From assembly GCF_015353075.1 (NCBI RefSeq), contig NZ_CP064191.1, positions 186,001-250,000 on the forward strand: a stretch of DNA of 64,000 bases, in the 5' to 3' direction. The notes beneath the pieces were generated by a model. It was not told the DNA's origin. It was given only the letters and a program-made list of their open reading frames with translations, and made no database searches. This document shows, one piece after another, positions 8,441-17,158 of the stretch. A program made the translations under genes and the position numbers. Numbering within the stretch: position 1 is the stretch's first letter; each line of letters starts with the position of its first letter. Origin of the DNA: Rhizobium sp. 007. Its GTDB lineage: Bacteria > Pseudomonadota > Alphaproteobacteria > Rhizobiales > Rhizobiaceae.

Positions 8441-9715
8441 ATGCTTCAAGAGCGTCATTCCAACTTGCTGGCCACCTTTGAAAGACTCGAATCGAACGTG
8501 CGAACGTATTCGCGATCATTTCCTGTTGTGTTCAGGAAGGGCGAAGGAGCCATCCTCGAAGACGAGGGTGGTCGTCAGTATATTGATTTTCTCTCCGGCG
8601 CGGGTGTCCTTAATTACGGGCATAACGACCGCAATTTTCTGAACCATGCTATGCAATACCTAAACGCCAACGGAATTATCCACGGGTTGGACATGGCTAC
8701 GTCAGCAAAACGAGAGTTTTTGGAGCGCTTCGAGGAAATAATATTACGTCCTCGCGGCCTGACGTACAAATTTCAGTTCACTGGTCCCACCGGCGCCAAT
8801 GCCGTCGAAGCTGCTTTGAAACTCGCACGCAAGGCCACTGGACGTCACAGTATAATTTCCTTCACCAACGGCTTTCACGGAGTGAGCTTGGGGGCGCTTT
8901 CCGTAACGGGCAATCGATACTACCGAGATGCGGCAGGCATTCCTTCCGGCGGCGTAGCGTTCATGCCTTATGACGGGTATTGGGGGCCCGATCAGGATAC
9001 TTCGGAATTTATGGAAAAGGCGCTTGCGGATGCGAGCAGTGGTTTCGATCTACCAGCAGCCGTCATTTTGGAGACTGTCCAGGGCGAGGGCGGCATCAAT
9101 CATGCGAGCAAGAGTTGGCTGCAGTCGGTGGAGCGGCTTTGCAGAGAGAAGGGTATCCTCCTAATTGTCGACGACATTCAGGCAGGTTGCGGACGAACGG
9201 GTGATTTCTTCAGCTTTGAATTTGCGGATTTATTGCCAGACATCGTTCTCTTGTCCAAGTCCCTCAGTGGCTGCGGACTGCCGCTGTCCCTTTTGCTGCT
9301 CAAACCCGAATTCGATATTTGGCGACCGGGCGAACACATCGGTACCTTCAGAGGCAATAACCTTGCCCTCGTAACGGCGACTGCTGCATTGCGAAAATAT
9401 TGGACGAATGGAGAGCTGTCTGCGCGTGTGACGAAGACAGGGCACATTATGAGCCAACGTCTTCGGGAGATTGGTGAAAGCAATCAAGATCAGAGTCTTC
9501 TCGTGCGCGGAAGGGGCATGATGCTGGGGCTCGATTGCGGCACAGGAGAACTGGCCGGGAAAATCGTCCGAAACGCCTTTGAAGAAGGGCTCGTCGTAGA
9601 GCGATGCGGCGCGGACGATCAGGTTATCAAGCTTCTCCCTCCGTTGACAATTGACGAGCAGACACTTCAACGCGGCCTGGACATTCTGGAGAAATCTGTC
9701 AACGCAAAGGCTTAA
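8441..9715 (+). CDS. class III aminotransferase, diaminobutyrate--2-oxoglutarate type (EctB-like)
   Basis: A 424-residue PLP enzyme of aminotransferase class III. It most resembles EctB-type diaminobutyrate aminotransferases, which turn aspartate-4-semialdehyde and glutamate into L-2,4-diaminobutyrate. Seen: substrate/cofactor loop QFTGPTGANAVEAALKLARK, the aspartate segment LLIVDDIQAGCGRTGDFF, and the Schiff-base lysine about residue 273 in VLLSKSLSGCGLPLS. Start ATG 8441 follows GGGAGA; an upstream TTG at 8390 is possible. No ectA or ectC follows, so ectoine is not the product; a diamino acid as precursor for an amide-linked compound fits the neighbours. Cytoplasmic. Family certain, exact substrate inferred. 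Confidence 0.85.
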   Translation: MLQERHSNLLATFERLESNVRTYSRSFPVVFRKGEGAILEDEGGRQYIDFLSGAGVLNYGHNDRNFLNHAMQYLNANGIIHGLDMATSAKREFLERFEEIILRPRGLTYKFQFTGPTGANAVEAALKLARKATGRHSIISFTNGFHGVSLGALSVTGNRYYRDAAGIPSGGVAFMPYDGYWGPDQDTSEFMEKALADASSGFDLPAAVILETVQGEGGINHASKSWLQSVERLCREKGILLIVDDIQAGCGRTGDFFSFEFADLLPDIVLLSKSLSGCGLPLSLLLLKPEFDIWRPGEHIGTFRGNNLALVTATAALRKYWTNGELSARVTKTGHIMSQRLREIGESNQDQSLLVRGRGMMLGLDCGTGELAGKIVRNAFEEGLVVERCGADDQVIKLLPPLTIDEQTLQRGLDILEKSVNAKA

Positions 9716-10371
9716 AGTGGTTACTGCATCCTGCTACACCTCCGAAGAAATGGCCGCGCTCGTGATCTAACGTCGTCGAGGCCGTAGCCGGCGCGCCAGG
9801 AAGCATGACCTGGCTTTGAGCTTTAAACAGCGAGCGCGTCATCCCGATCCGTCTGCCGAGGGCTGGTTTCGGGCGAGAACGAGCGGTCCGCCATGCCGTT
9901 GCGTCCACCCGCCTTGAACCGTGCGACTCAGCGGGACACGGTCTTTGGTGAGACGCATAGAAGCGTGCGGCTTTTGTTTGAGACGACCGCCCCCCGGCTA
10001 CCACCGCCATTTCTTATCGACGCAAAGGCGTCAGTCGGCGTTCCTGTGAATGTCCATTCGAAATCTGCAAAACTGACGTGTGGCAAATCCAGTCCCCTTT
10101 ATCCGCTCCGAATGGACAACCTCCTGAAAGCTCACATCTAGAGCGCCCCGGAATGGTACTTCTCAGCTGACCAAGCCGCAGATCGAACGCGGCCGCTGAC
10201 CCCAGCCAAGCGGGCCGGAATTGGGCCAGGTCGATTGCTTTCCCGAAAGCAAAATCAGCGTGCCGATCCTTCCCACCAACTGACTTGAGCTTCGGCTTAT
10301 CAGCTATCTGGTCTGATAGTGGACCGAGTGCTGGATGCAGAATTAGTCTCAATGGCGTTCTCAGTCCGAGG
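9716..10371. other. about 650 bp without a recognisable gene
   Basis: Short frames only, with no motif I can name. Possibly decayed mobile-element DNA, plus the leader of the nucleotidyltransferase-like gene at the right end. Confidence 0.45.
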
Positions 10372-11052
10372 ATGGCTAAAATGCTTCAGAGCTTGGCGAT
10401 CATTGTCAACGACGCACGAGAGATAATCATAGACCAGAAAGGTCGCTGCCAAGCGGCGCTAGGCTTGCCTGCGGGCACATCAGTGCTAAGTCACTTGTTG
10501 TCTCAGTTGGCGCAGGCAGGCGTGCAGAAGACGGTGATCTTAAGCCTTTATGGTGTTGGTGATCTCGGCTTGGATTTGCATAACAGCCTGAATGGCATGG
10601 AGCTCTGCTTCCGCGCTCTGCCTACGCCGAATGCCGGGCGCCTCATTGATGCAGTAACGGTAGACGAGATTAGGGAGGTATTTGGTGACGTCTTTGTTTT
10701 CACCGAGAACCTCAACATCGACTTCTCGCTTATCGAGCGCTTGGCACAGTCATCTGACAGCAACCTCGTCGTAGTAGGTAGGGCAGATAGCCAGCGATCG
10801 TTGCGCTTGCTAACAAATAAGTCGCTACGGCTTACAGCAATCCTCCCCCAGGACGCTGCCAGTGGGAGAAACGTCTCTGATTTGAGACCTGTCGGCGTTT
10901 ATAAGTTCGGGCCCAAATTCCTTCGCAGCATTGCGCGAAATCGACGGCGCCGGTCCAATGATGATCTTGAGTTTTTCGAAGCTGCATTGGGCCGTCAGGC
11001 GTATGAAATGCACGTCATACATCGTGAAACCACAGCCCGCCACGAAGGTTGA
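10372..11052 (+). CDS. divergent nucleotidyltransferase-like protein
   Basis: About 226 residues with the layout of sugar-phosphate nucleotidyltransferases (GT-A-like NTP transferase fold): an opening beta strand LAIIVNDAREIIIDQKGRC, then a helix LSHLLSQLAQAGVQKTVILS, a segment FGDVFVFTENLNIDFSLIER where the metal-binding strand is expected, and GVYKFGPKFL with DLEFFEAAL near the end. The usual glycine-rich nucleotide loop (GGxGxR) is replaced by NDARE, so classical activity is doubtful. ATG 10372 and ATG 10381 are both possible; GAGG lies before the second. It sits between the EctB-like and C-KamA genes, suggesting a role in the same pathway. Family call is moderate; function unknown. Confidence 0.6.
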   Translation: MAKMLQSLAIIVNDAREIIIDQKGRCQAALGLPAGTSVLSHLLSQLAQAGVQKTVILSLYGVGDLGLDLHNSLNGMELCFRALPTPNAGRLIDAVTVDEIREVFGDVFVFTENLNIDFSLIERLAQSSDSNLVVVGRADSQRSLRLLTNKSLRLTAILPQDAASGRNVSDLRPVGVYKFGPKFLRSIARNRRRRSNDDLEFFEAALGRQAYEMHVIHRETTARHEG

Positions 11053-11824
11053 CGTCAATCTTGAGGGGCTGCTTCTGCCTCCAGTTCCAACTTGACGCGG
11101 CGGCCACGGCAAAGGCGAAGTGGCGCGCCGCTCTCCGTTCATGCTTTGTGGACATTCGGGAAGCCGTTCCGCCGATCGGCCCAGAGATGACCCAAAGTTC
11201 ATATTCGACATCATGTTACGCTGACATCAGCGATGCCCGCCAAGCCAGGCCGATCCAAGGCATGCGAGTGCCGCAACATCCGGCGCCCTCCCGAGCCCTC
11301 TTATCTGGCTGCTTGAGGTGGGCCATTGTGGGGGCGTGTCTGTGAATAGCATTTCTTGCCGTTCTATAGTCCCGACTGAATCGAGGTGTTTGCTCTAAGC
11401 TCAAGGCGCTCCTGCGGGCAAGGATCTCCATTGAACCGCTCTGACATCAGCAATCTGAGCGCGATGGCTAACTTAGTAGCGATCTCGTCAGTGCTGACGT
11501 CTATCAGGTGTCGAGCGATGTGCCACCAGACTTGCAGCAGATCTCGGCAACCGAAACGCCTTCATCATCCTGCTTTGAAATGGACGCCTTCTGGGCGTCC
11601 GAAATCTGCAACGCCTTCACCGTTTTCCGTTCCTGTCCCAGCCAGAAAAGTGCACCGAAAAACTTTAACCAATATGGTCCGGTTTGAAGAGTTCAGCTCA
11701 TTGAGCCGACAATGACGGAGATGGAACACAGCTCCTTTGGTGCCTTCCTCTTGTTCTAGAAGGATTTTTTCATTTGGCATAGTGCATGCACGGCTGTCGC
11801 AAACGCACCACGCAGCCAGGATCA
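11053..11824. other. about 770 bp without a recognisable gene
   Basis: No convincing coding frame. It contains a hairpin (11582-11600) and a short perfect palindrome GCTCATTGAGC near 11696-11706. The right end is the leader of the winged-helix gene. Confidence 0.45.
11582..11600. terminator. stem-loop, possible weak terminator
   Basis: GGACGCC and GGCGTCC pair as a 7-bp stem around a short loop. No T-run follows, so a role in transcription end is uncertain. Confidence 0.25.
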
Positions 11825-12196
11825 ATGACCATGATCAACAACAATGCTTCTGGACCAAACTCTGACTACTTTTCTCAAGGCTCCGTCATTCCTCCTCGTG
11901 AGGCACTGACCTTTCTTGACCTCGAGCTGAATATAACCAGCCATCGTGTGCGGCGAAATGGCCACCCGATACATCTTACTCCAACAGCATTCCGTCTTTT
12001 ACATCACCTGATGAAAGACCCATTCAGGGTGTACTCCCGACCTGAACTGAAGAATGCAGCTTGGCCGGACAATGTGCATATTGGCCCCCGCACCATTGAT
12101 GTTCATATCGGCCATTTGCGCGCAGCCCTCAACCGAGTAGGCGAGCCAGGTCTCATACGAACCGTGCGGTCCCTCGGCTATGCGCTTTTCGAGTAG
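11825..12196 (+). CDS. stand-alone OmpR/PhoB-type winged-helix DNA-binding protein
   Basis: A 123-residue protein made only of a short N-terminal tail and an OmpR/PhoB C-terminal DNA-binding domain: FLDLELNITSHRVRRNGHPI, then LTPTAFRLLHHLMKDPFRVY, the recognition helix region TIDVHIGHLRAALNR and the wing IRTVRSLGYALFE. There is no receiver domain, so it is not controlled by phosphorylation in the usual way and may bind DNA constitutively or with a partner. Start ATG 11825 follows AGGA. It lies inside the putative biosynthetic cluster and is a likely local regulator. Family call firm, targets unknown. Confidence 0.85.
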   Translation: MTMINNNASGPNSDYFSQGSVIPPREALTFLDLELNITSHRVRRNGHPIHLTPTAFRLLHHLMKDPFRVYSRPELKNAAWPDNVHIGPRTIDVHIGHLRAALNRVGEPGLIRTVRSLGYALFE

Positions 12197-12688
12197 GGGT
12201 CGGCAATGCCTCGGCAGCGGGTAATAGCCCCTATATACCCCTTGATCATCGTCTTGCGTAGCAGATGGTCGAGCTAACTTCATTGGGAGTGAACCAACAT
12301 CGCGAAAAGAGTGCCTGTCTCGCGCACATGTCTCACGAACGTCATGTTGTAGTGACGGCCAGGCCAGAATGGCAGCAGACATATACGGCGAACGGGCGGC
12401 CGTGTCGTTTCTTCCATCGGACGTTCAATCGCGGAAGGAGTTCTGCCGGCATTGACAGAAAGGTCTCGCAGCCGACACTCCTGTATGTTTTGGCGTATCG
12501 GCGACATGGTGGTTTGGCGCGGCTGTCTGCTGCGCATTTTGCTTAACGAATTGAAGAATCAAAAGAAAAATTCTTAGACGAACTTTTTGCCGGTTGGGCA
12601 CGATTTTTGAATCCCTCGTAGTAAGCGGTGGAAATGCCAACATCTTCCTCTTTTATATTCAATTCACGTAACAAAAAGGAAAGCCACT

Positions 12689-12778
12689 ATGCCAACTCCA
12701 CGTCGGAAGGCACAACCCCAGCGTCGCTTTTGCGCTCGTGCCGTTCGTTTCTTAGCTTTTTTGGACCAAGCATCTTAG
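12689..12778 (+). CDS. possible 29-residue basic peptide
   Basis: An ATG preceded by AAAAAGGAAAG opens a 29-codon frame: MPTPRRKAQPQRRFCARAVR, ending in FLAFLDQAS. It is arginine-rich (7 of 29). It lies between two regulator genes in an otherwise empty 700-bp stretch. The good ribosome site argues for translation; the lack of any recognised family argues for caution. The remainder of 12197-12900 shows nothing else supportable. Confidence 0.3.
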   Translation: MPTPRRKAQPQRRFCARAVRFLAFLDQAS

Positions 12779-12900
12779 TCCGCTCACAGAAAGTCATCAG
12801 TCGTTTCGGGTTGGTCCGCACGGGATTGCGGGGCGCCCAGTTCCGCTATTCCCAAACAGTGCTTCAGGACTTTTTTAGTCGAGCAAGGAAGTAGATCAGA

Positions 12901-13758
12901 ATGGATCTCCCCGTTGTCAGTGCCATCAAGGACAGCTATGAGCGGCTGCCTCGGCAAATGAAGGTCGCCGCAAGTTGGTTGGTGGATCATCCGACTGAGG
13001 TCGCACTGCTGTCGATGAGGGAGCAAGCGCGAAGAGCGCATGTCCCTCCCACAACACTAACGCGACTAGCAAAGCGCCTTGGCTTTGACGGTTTCGACAA
13101 GTTGAAAGTTGTGTTCGCGAACAGCGTCAGGAAACGGCCACAAAGCTACACGGGATGTAAAGAGGAATTGATAGCACGAGGGGAGGCCGAAGGTGATGGC
13201 GCCATGGTTAGCGACACGGTCGAAGCACTGGATAGCTATCTCAGTGACCTCGCGAAACCCTCCACCATTGCCGCGCTCGCAGGAGCCGCCGATCTCATGG
13301 TGGAAGCAAGGCAGATCTTTTGCATCGGCCTGCGCTCGAGTTTTCCTGCGGCCCATCTTATGCATTATCTCGGGTCATTGATTGACTTGCCCATGGCATT
13401 GATTGACGGCGTAGGGGGAACCCAGAATGATGCACTCCTGTCTGCGAGCCGACGAGATGTTTTATTGGTAGTTTCAGTTCGCCCGTATAGTCGATACACA
13501 ATGCAGATCGCTGAATTCGCAGCGACGCGCGGTGCGAAGCTCGTGGCGTTGACGGACAGCGAGCTCTCCCCTATTGCCAAAATCTCTGAAACTGTAATTC
13601 GCGTTCGGACCGAAGTGCCTTCGGTCTTTCACACCATGACTCCGGCGTTCGCGGCGGTAGAATGTCTCTTGCAATTGATCGCAGCCAGACGCGGCAGCTG
13701 CGCGATTCAAGCTTTGGCAGCCAACGAAGCAGATCTCGCAGCACTAGATCAGCAGTGA
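12901..13758 (+). CDS. RpiR-family transcriptional regulator 1
   Basis: A 285-residue protein with the RpiR two-domain layout. The N-terminal helix-turn-helix lies at about residues 5-80 (RLPRQMKVAASWLVDHPTEV, then VPPTTLTRLAKRLGFDGFDK). The C-terminal SIS sugar-isomerase-type ligand domain lies at about 120-260 (QIFCIGLRSSFPAAHLMHYL, VLLVVSVRPYSRYTMQIAEF, LVALTDSELSPIAK). Such proteins sense phosphosugars or related ligands. Start ATG 12901 has AAGGA upstream. It ends about 165 bp before a sigma-54 promoter and is transcribed toward the C-KamA gene. It is clearly related to the second RpiR protein at 38280-39188, so the two halves of the region share regulator types. Confidence 0.9.
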   Translation: MDLPVVSAIKDSYERLPRQMKVAASWLVDHPTEVALLSMREQARRAHVPPTTLTRLAKRLGFDGFDKLKVVFANSVRKRPQSYTGCKEELIARGEAEGDGAMVSDTVEALDSYLSDLAKPSTIAALAGAADLMVEARQIFCIGLRSSFPAAHLMHYLGSLIDLPMALIDGVGGTQNDALLSASRRDVLLVVSVRPYSRYTMQIAEFAATRGAKLVALTDSELSPIAKISETVIRVRTEVPSVFHTMTPAFAAVECLLQLIAARRGSCAIQALAANEADLAALDQQ

Positions 13759-13922
13759 TAGGAGTTTAAAAACTATTTGCGACAAGGTCCTTCGCGATTG
13801 GGTCCGTCTCGTTTCCTTCGCTCGGTTGACGACGGTTCTGTCGATATACTGAACCGAAGTATTCCCGTCGCTGCGGCTCCAAACGCTTGAACTATAAGGC
13901 TCGTGCCGCACTGTCCCCTAAT

Positions 13923-13938
13923 TGGCACGCCGATTGCT
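13923..13938 (+). promoter_or_regulatory. sigma-54 (RpoN) -24/-12 promoter
   Basis: TGGCACGCCGATTGCT fits the RpoN consensus TGGCACG-N4-TTGCW exactly, with GG and GC elements in correct spacing. It lies about 67 bp before ATG 14005 of the C-KamA gene and points toward it. In rhizobia such promoters are commonly activated by NifA in nodules, by NtrC, or by DctD. I see no perfect TGT-N10-ACA NifA site within 150 bp upstream, so the activator is open. Confidence 0.85.
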
Positions 13939-14004
13939 TGGGGACACGCCGAATTATTCCTTGCGATAGTGGCAAACCGCAGACTTCAGCTGAGGAGGTT
14001 TAAA

Positions 14005-16656
14005 ATGAAATGCACTCGAACGCTCAAGATCACTCCAGCGGACGCTGCACTGTTGAGCGCGATCCCGCCAATCAAAGTTTTGCCGCGTCCGACGCAGGTG
14101 CCGCTGTCATTCGCCCAGCAGCGGCTTTGGTTCCATTCGCATCTGACGGGCGGCCGGGACGCCTGTCACTTGCAGATGAGGCTTCGGCTCCGAGGCAAGC
14201 TCGACGACGCGGCGCTGCAGTCCGCCTTGGACGGGCTGGTGGCGCGTCATGAGGTGCTGCGCACCACCATCGGAGTGGATGGCGACGAACCATTCCAGCG
14301 AGTGGGGCCGGCTAACGTCGGTCTGCCGCTAAAACAAGACGATGTCATAATGGGAGCCGCCGCGGAGGCGACCCTCGCGATGTTGATAAGCAATGAAGCG
14401 CAGGCACCATTCGACGTCGAAGCCGGGCCGCTGGTCCGCGGGCGGCTTGTGCGTTTGACAGTGGACGACCACGTGCTGCTGATCACCATGCACAACATGG
14501 TCTCCGATGAACACTCATTGAACATCCTGACGCACGAGTTCATCGAGCTCTATACCGCCGTCCGGACTGGCCGCCCGCATCAGCTGGCGCCGTTGCCGGT
14601 GCAGTATGCGGACTACGCGCTTTGGCAGCGCAGTTGCCTGGTGAGAGAGGTGTTAGAGCGGCAATCGGAATACTGGGGGCGGATGCTGGCGGGTGCCCCA
14701 ACAGCTTTGAAGCTGCCGAGGGACCGGCTGCACTCAGCGCGGGCTGACTACAAGGCCAATTCCGTCGAGTTCGTTTGGCACGAGCCGCTGACCGCGCAGC
14801 TCATGGCGCAGAGCCGACGTTTTGGGACTACGCTGTTCGTGACTATGCTGGCGGGCTGGGCGTTTTGGTTGGCAAGGTTATCGGGTCAGGAGGAATTAAG
14901 CATCGAAATGCCAGGCGCCAACCGCACGCGCACAGAGGTTTCTAGGCTTATTGGGCCCTTCATTAACACCCCGGTGTTGCGGATCGATTTGTCGGGCGAT
15001 CCTACGTTTGAGGCATTGCTGGAGCAAGTGAACACGGCCGTGCTTTTGGCGCAGGTATATCAGGACTTGCCTTTTGATCAGGTGATCGAACGCGTCAATC
15101 CGCGAAAGCAGGCCCACACCGCAATCATACATGCTATACCTGCATCGTCAAACAACCCTGGGGCGCCAGTGGAATTGCCGGGGCTGAGCCTCGAGTACAT
15201 CGGCGTTGACGAACGTGTCGCGCAACATGATCTGGCGCTTGAGCTTGGTGAGGTAGGTGAGACGATTCACGGAAGGCTTGTCTACGCGACGTCGCTGTTC
15301 GACCAGAGCACGGTCGAGCAATTCGCGAGGTATTTGCAGCAGGCGCTGAGCCAGATGGCGGTCGACTTCGGCCAGCGGGTTTGGTCGGTGCCACTGTTGG
15401 AGAAGGAAGGGAGTCGTCTTTCGGCAGAGTCGAAGCCGAGGGAAGTGGCTTTTTACCAGGATCGCTGCGTTGACGAGCTGCTTGAGTCGCAGCCGGAGCT
15501 GGACGCGGTTCATTGCGAGGACGAGAACCTGAGCTATCGTGAACTGAACGCGCGGATCTCCGCGGCGCCTCAAGTTCGCCAAGTTCAAGCATCGGTCGAC
15601 AACTTGGACGCGATCGAGGGAGCGCGCGACGGAACCGAGGGGGAGCTACAAGCTAACAGCATCACGCGTTATCATGTAACAAAATTCTATCGAGAACAAA
15701 TCACCGACAAGACTTATTCCGAGCAGCTTAGACATATCGTCGAGCCCTCATTCGAAGAGTTCGAGAGTCCCGGCAATCTGGATACGAGCGGCGAGCACGA
15801 CAACACCGTCGTGCCCGGATTTCAGCACAAATACCCTCAGACGGGGTTGTTGCTGGTAACGGACCGTTGCGCTTCATATTGCCGTTATTGCTTTCGCAAA
15901 CGCATCGTGGGTAAAAATTCCGATGAAGTTGCAACAGATTTCGCGCGAATTTCAAAATATATTAGAGGACACCCCGAAATAACTAACGTGCTGCTATCCG
16001 GCGGCGACCCGTTCATGCTTAGCACTGCCAAGCTCGAAAAAATCCTGGATAGTATGCTGCCGATCCCGCATTTGAATTCGATTAGGTTCGGCACGAAAAT
16101 GGTCGCCTACGAGCCTAAGAGGTTTGAGGATCCCGCTTTATTACCTTTGTTCCAGCGGATCAATGACGCAGGTAAGGCCGCAGTGATCGTCACACATTTC
16201 GATCACATCGGTGAAATCTCGGTCGATGCAGAACGCAATATTCGTTCCTTGGGTGCACAAGGCGTGCAGTTCCTCAACCAATCGGTACTTCTTAGGCGTA
16301 TCAATGATAGTCCCGAAATCTTGGCCGCGACGTTCGCCAAGTGCCACCAAATGGGTGTCCACCCCTATTATCTCTTCCAAGGTAGGCCGGTAAAAGGCGC
16401 ATCGCATTTTCAGGTTTCACTGCGCCGCGGACTAGAGATTGCCCACGGCATCAACCAACGCCTCAGCGGTATTCAAAAGACCTTCAAATACATCATGTCG
16501 CATTACACAGGAAAGATCGAGATCCTCGATCTTGGAACCGATGGCCGCATGTATATGCGATATCATCAAAACAAAACTCCGGAAAAAATTGGAAAGATCT
16601 TTTCACGACTGTACGCCGAGGGTGCATGCTGGTTGGATGATTTGCCCGAGGGATGA
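14005..16656 (+). CDS. NRPS condensation-domain / KamA-type radical SAM aminomutase fusion
   Basis: An 883-residue fusion. Residues about 30-490 form a nonribosomal-peptide condensation domain (LSFAQQRLWFHSHL near the start), but the HHxxxDG motif reads HNMVSDE at 163-169: the second, catalytic His is Asn and the Gly is Glu, so it is probably catalytically dead. Residues about 490-530 are the first stretch of an adenylation domain (LDAVHCEDENLSYRELNARI), which then breaks off. From about 552 a KamA-family radical SAM aminomutase follows, with the CxxxCxxC iron-sulfur motif at C622, C626, C629 and the PLP-lysine segment HYTGK with K837. The lysine-recognising segment QCDLSxG of true lysine 2,3-aminomutases is QGRPVKG (792-798), and the second Asp region also differs, so the substrate may not be lysine (glutamate or another amino acid is possible). 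Start ATG 14005 follows GAGGAGG. Driven by the sigma-54 promoter. Confidence 0.88.
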   Translation: MKCTRTLKITPADAALLSAIPPIKVLPRPTQVPLSFAQQRLWFHSHLTGGRDACHLQMRLRLRGKLDDAALQSALDGLVARHEVLRTTIGVDGDEPFQRVGPANVGLPLKQDDVIMGAAAEATLAMLISNEAQAPFDVEAGPLVRGRLVRLTVDDHVLLITMHNMVSDEHSLNILTHEFIELYTAVRTGRPHQLAPLPVQYADYALWQRSCLVREVLERQSEYWGRMLAGAPTALKLPRDRLHSARADYKANSVEFVWHEPLTAQLMAQSRRFGTTLFVTMLAGWAFWLARLSGQEELSIEMPGANRTRTEVSRLIGPFINTPVLRIDLSGDPTFEALLEQVNTAVLLAQVYQDLPFDQVIERVNPRKQAHTAIIHAIPASSNNPGAPVELPGLSLEYIGVDERVAQHDLALELGEVGETIHGRLVYATSLFDQSTVEQFARYLQQALSQMAVDFGQRVWSVPLLEKEGSRLSAESKPREVAFYQDRCVDELLESQPELDAVHCEDENLSYRELNARISAAPQVRQVQASVDNLDAIEGARDGTEGELQANSITRYHVTKFYREQITDKTYSEQLRHIVEPSFEEFESPGNLDTSGEHDNTVVPGFQHKYPQTGLLLVTDRCASYCRYCFRKRIVGKNSDEVATDFARISKYIRGHPEITNVLLSGGDPFMLSTAKLEKILDSMLPIPHLNSIRFGTKMVAYEPKRFEDPALLPLFQRINDAGKAAVIVTHFDHIGEISVDAERNIRSLGAQGVQFLNQSVLLRRINDSPEILAATFAKCHQMGVHPYYLFQGRPVKGASHFQVSLRRGLEIAHGINQRLSGIQKTFKYIMSHYTGKIEILDLGTDGRMYMRYHQNKTPEKIGKIFSRLYAEGACWLDDLPEG

Positions 16657-16984
16657 AATCCAAAGGCTCGCGTTTCTGGTTGTCGGCCCGTTTTCGCAAG
16701 GCAACGATGCGGAGATCGATATATCGCGCTTCCGCAGCCCGAAGAAGCTTGCCGTTACGCAAGGCTTGTACTCTCGACGTCTTCGATTGGCGGAAAGACC
16801 TATCGTAAGTATTCGGCAACGATCGGCGAGGGCCGCAGGGCTTTTTTGCGTGAACGACGGTTCCACTGATGGCTAGCGCATCGACTTGTTTGAAGATCGC
16901 AAAGCCGATGGCGGAAACGTTCACTTGGAGTGCCCGCTCCGGAGGTAAGATCGTCCAAGGCGCGGTCGCTGAAGTGCTCAGGGT
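16657..16984. other. about 330 bp without a recognisable gene
   Basis: No motif-bearing frame. It separates the C-KamA gene from the IS21 terminal repeats. Confidence 0.4.
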
Positions 16985-17085
16985 GCGGGTTTCGGTAATT
17001 CGCGGACAGGGATTCCATTAAATCTCGGACAGCGATTTCACTAAATCCGGGACAGCATTTCCGCTAATTCCCTGACAGTCTTTCG
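16985..17085. repeat. tandem imperfect repeats of an IS21-family left end
   Basis: Four spaced copies of a unit of about 22-25 bp ending in GGACAG or TGACAG, each with a TAAT or TAAA core (for example TTTCACTAAATCCGGGACAG). Multiple terminal repeats of this kind are typical transposase-binding sites at the ends of IS21-family elements, and istA follows directly. Confidence 0.7.
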
Positions 17086-17158
17086 GCGATTACAACATCG
17101 ACTTTCGTACGCGCCGTTTTTGCCATTCTGAGCCTCGATTTGAACGAGGGGCTGATGA

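Noticed and set aside
8441-9715. Ectoine biosynthesis gene ectB
   Set aside because: No ectA or ectC is present in the window, so only the diaminobutyrate-aminotransferase-like family is claimed.
12596-12612. GGGCACGATTTTTGAA as a sigma-54 promoter before the 29-residue frame
   Set aside because: The essential GC of the -12 element is GA and the -24 element is imperfect.
13839-13854. NifA upstream site TGT-N10-AAC before the C-KamA promoter
   Set aside because: The second half differs from ACA at two of three bases, so it is not supportable as a NifA site.
16985-17085. Possible CRISPR-like tandem repeats
   Set aside because: Only four imperfect units with no constant spacer length and no cas genes; position next to istA identifies them as IS21 terminal repeats.
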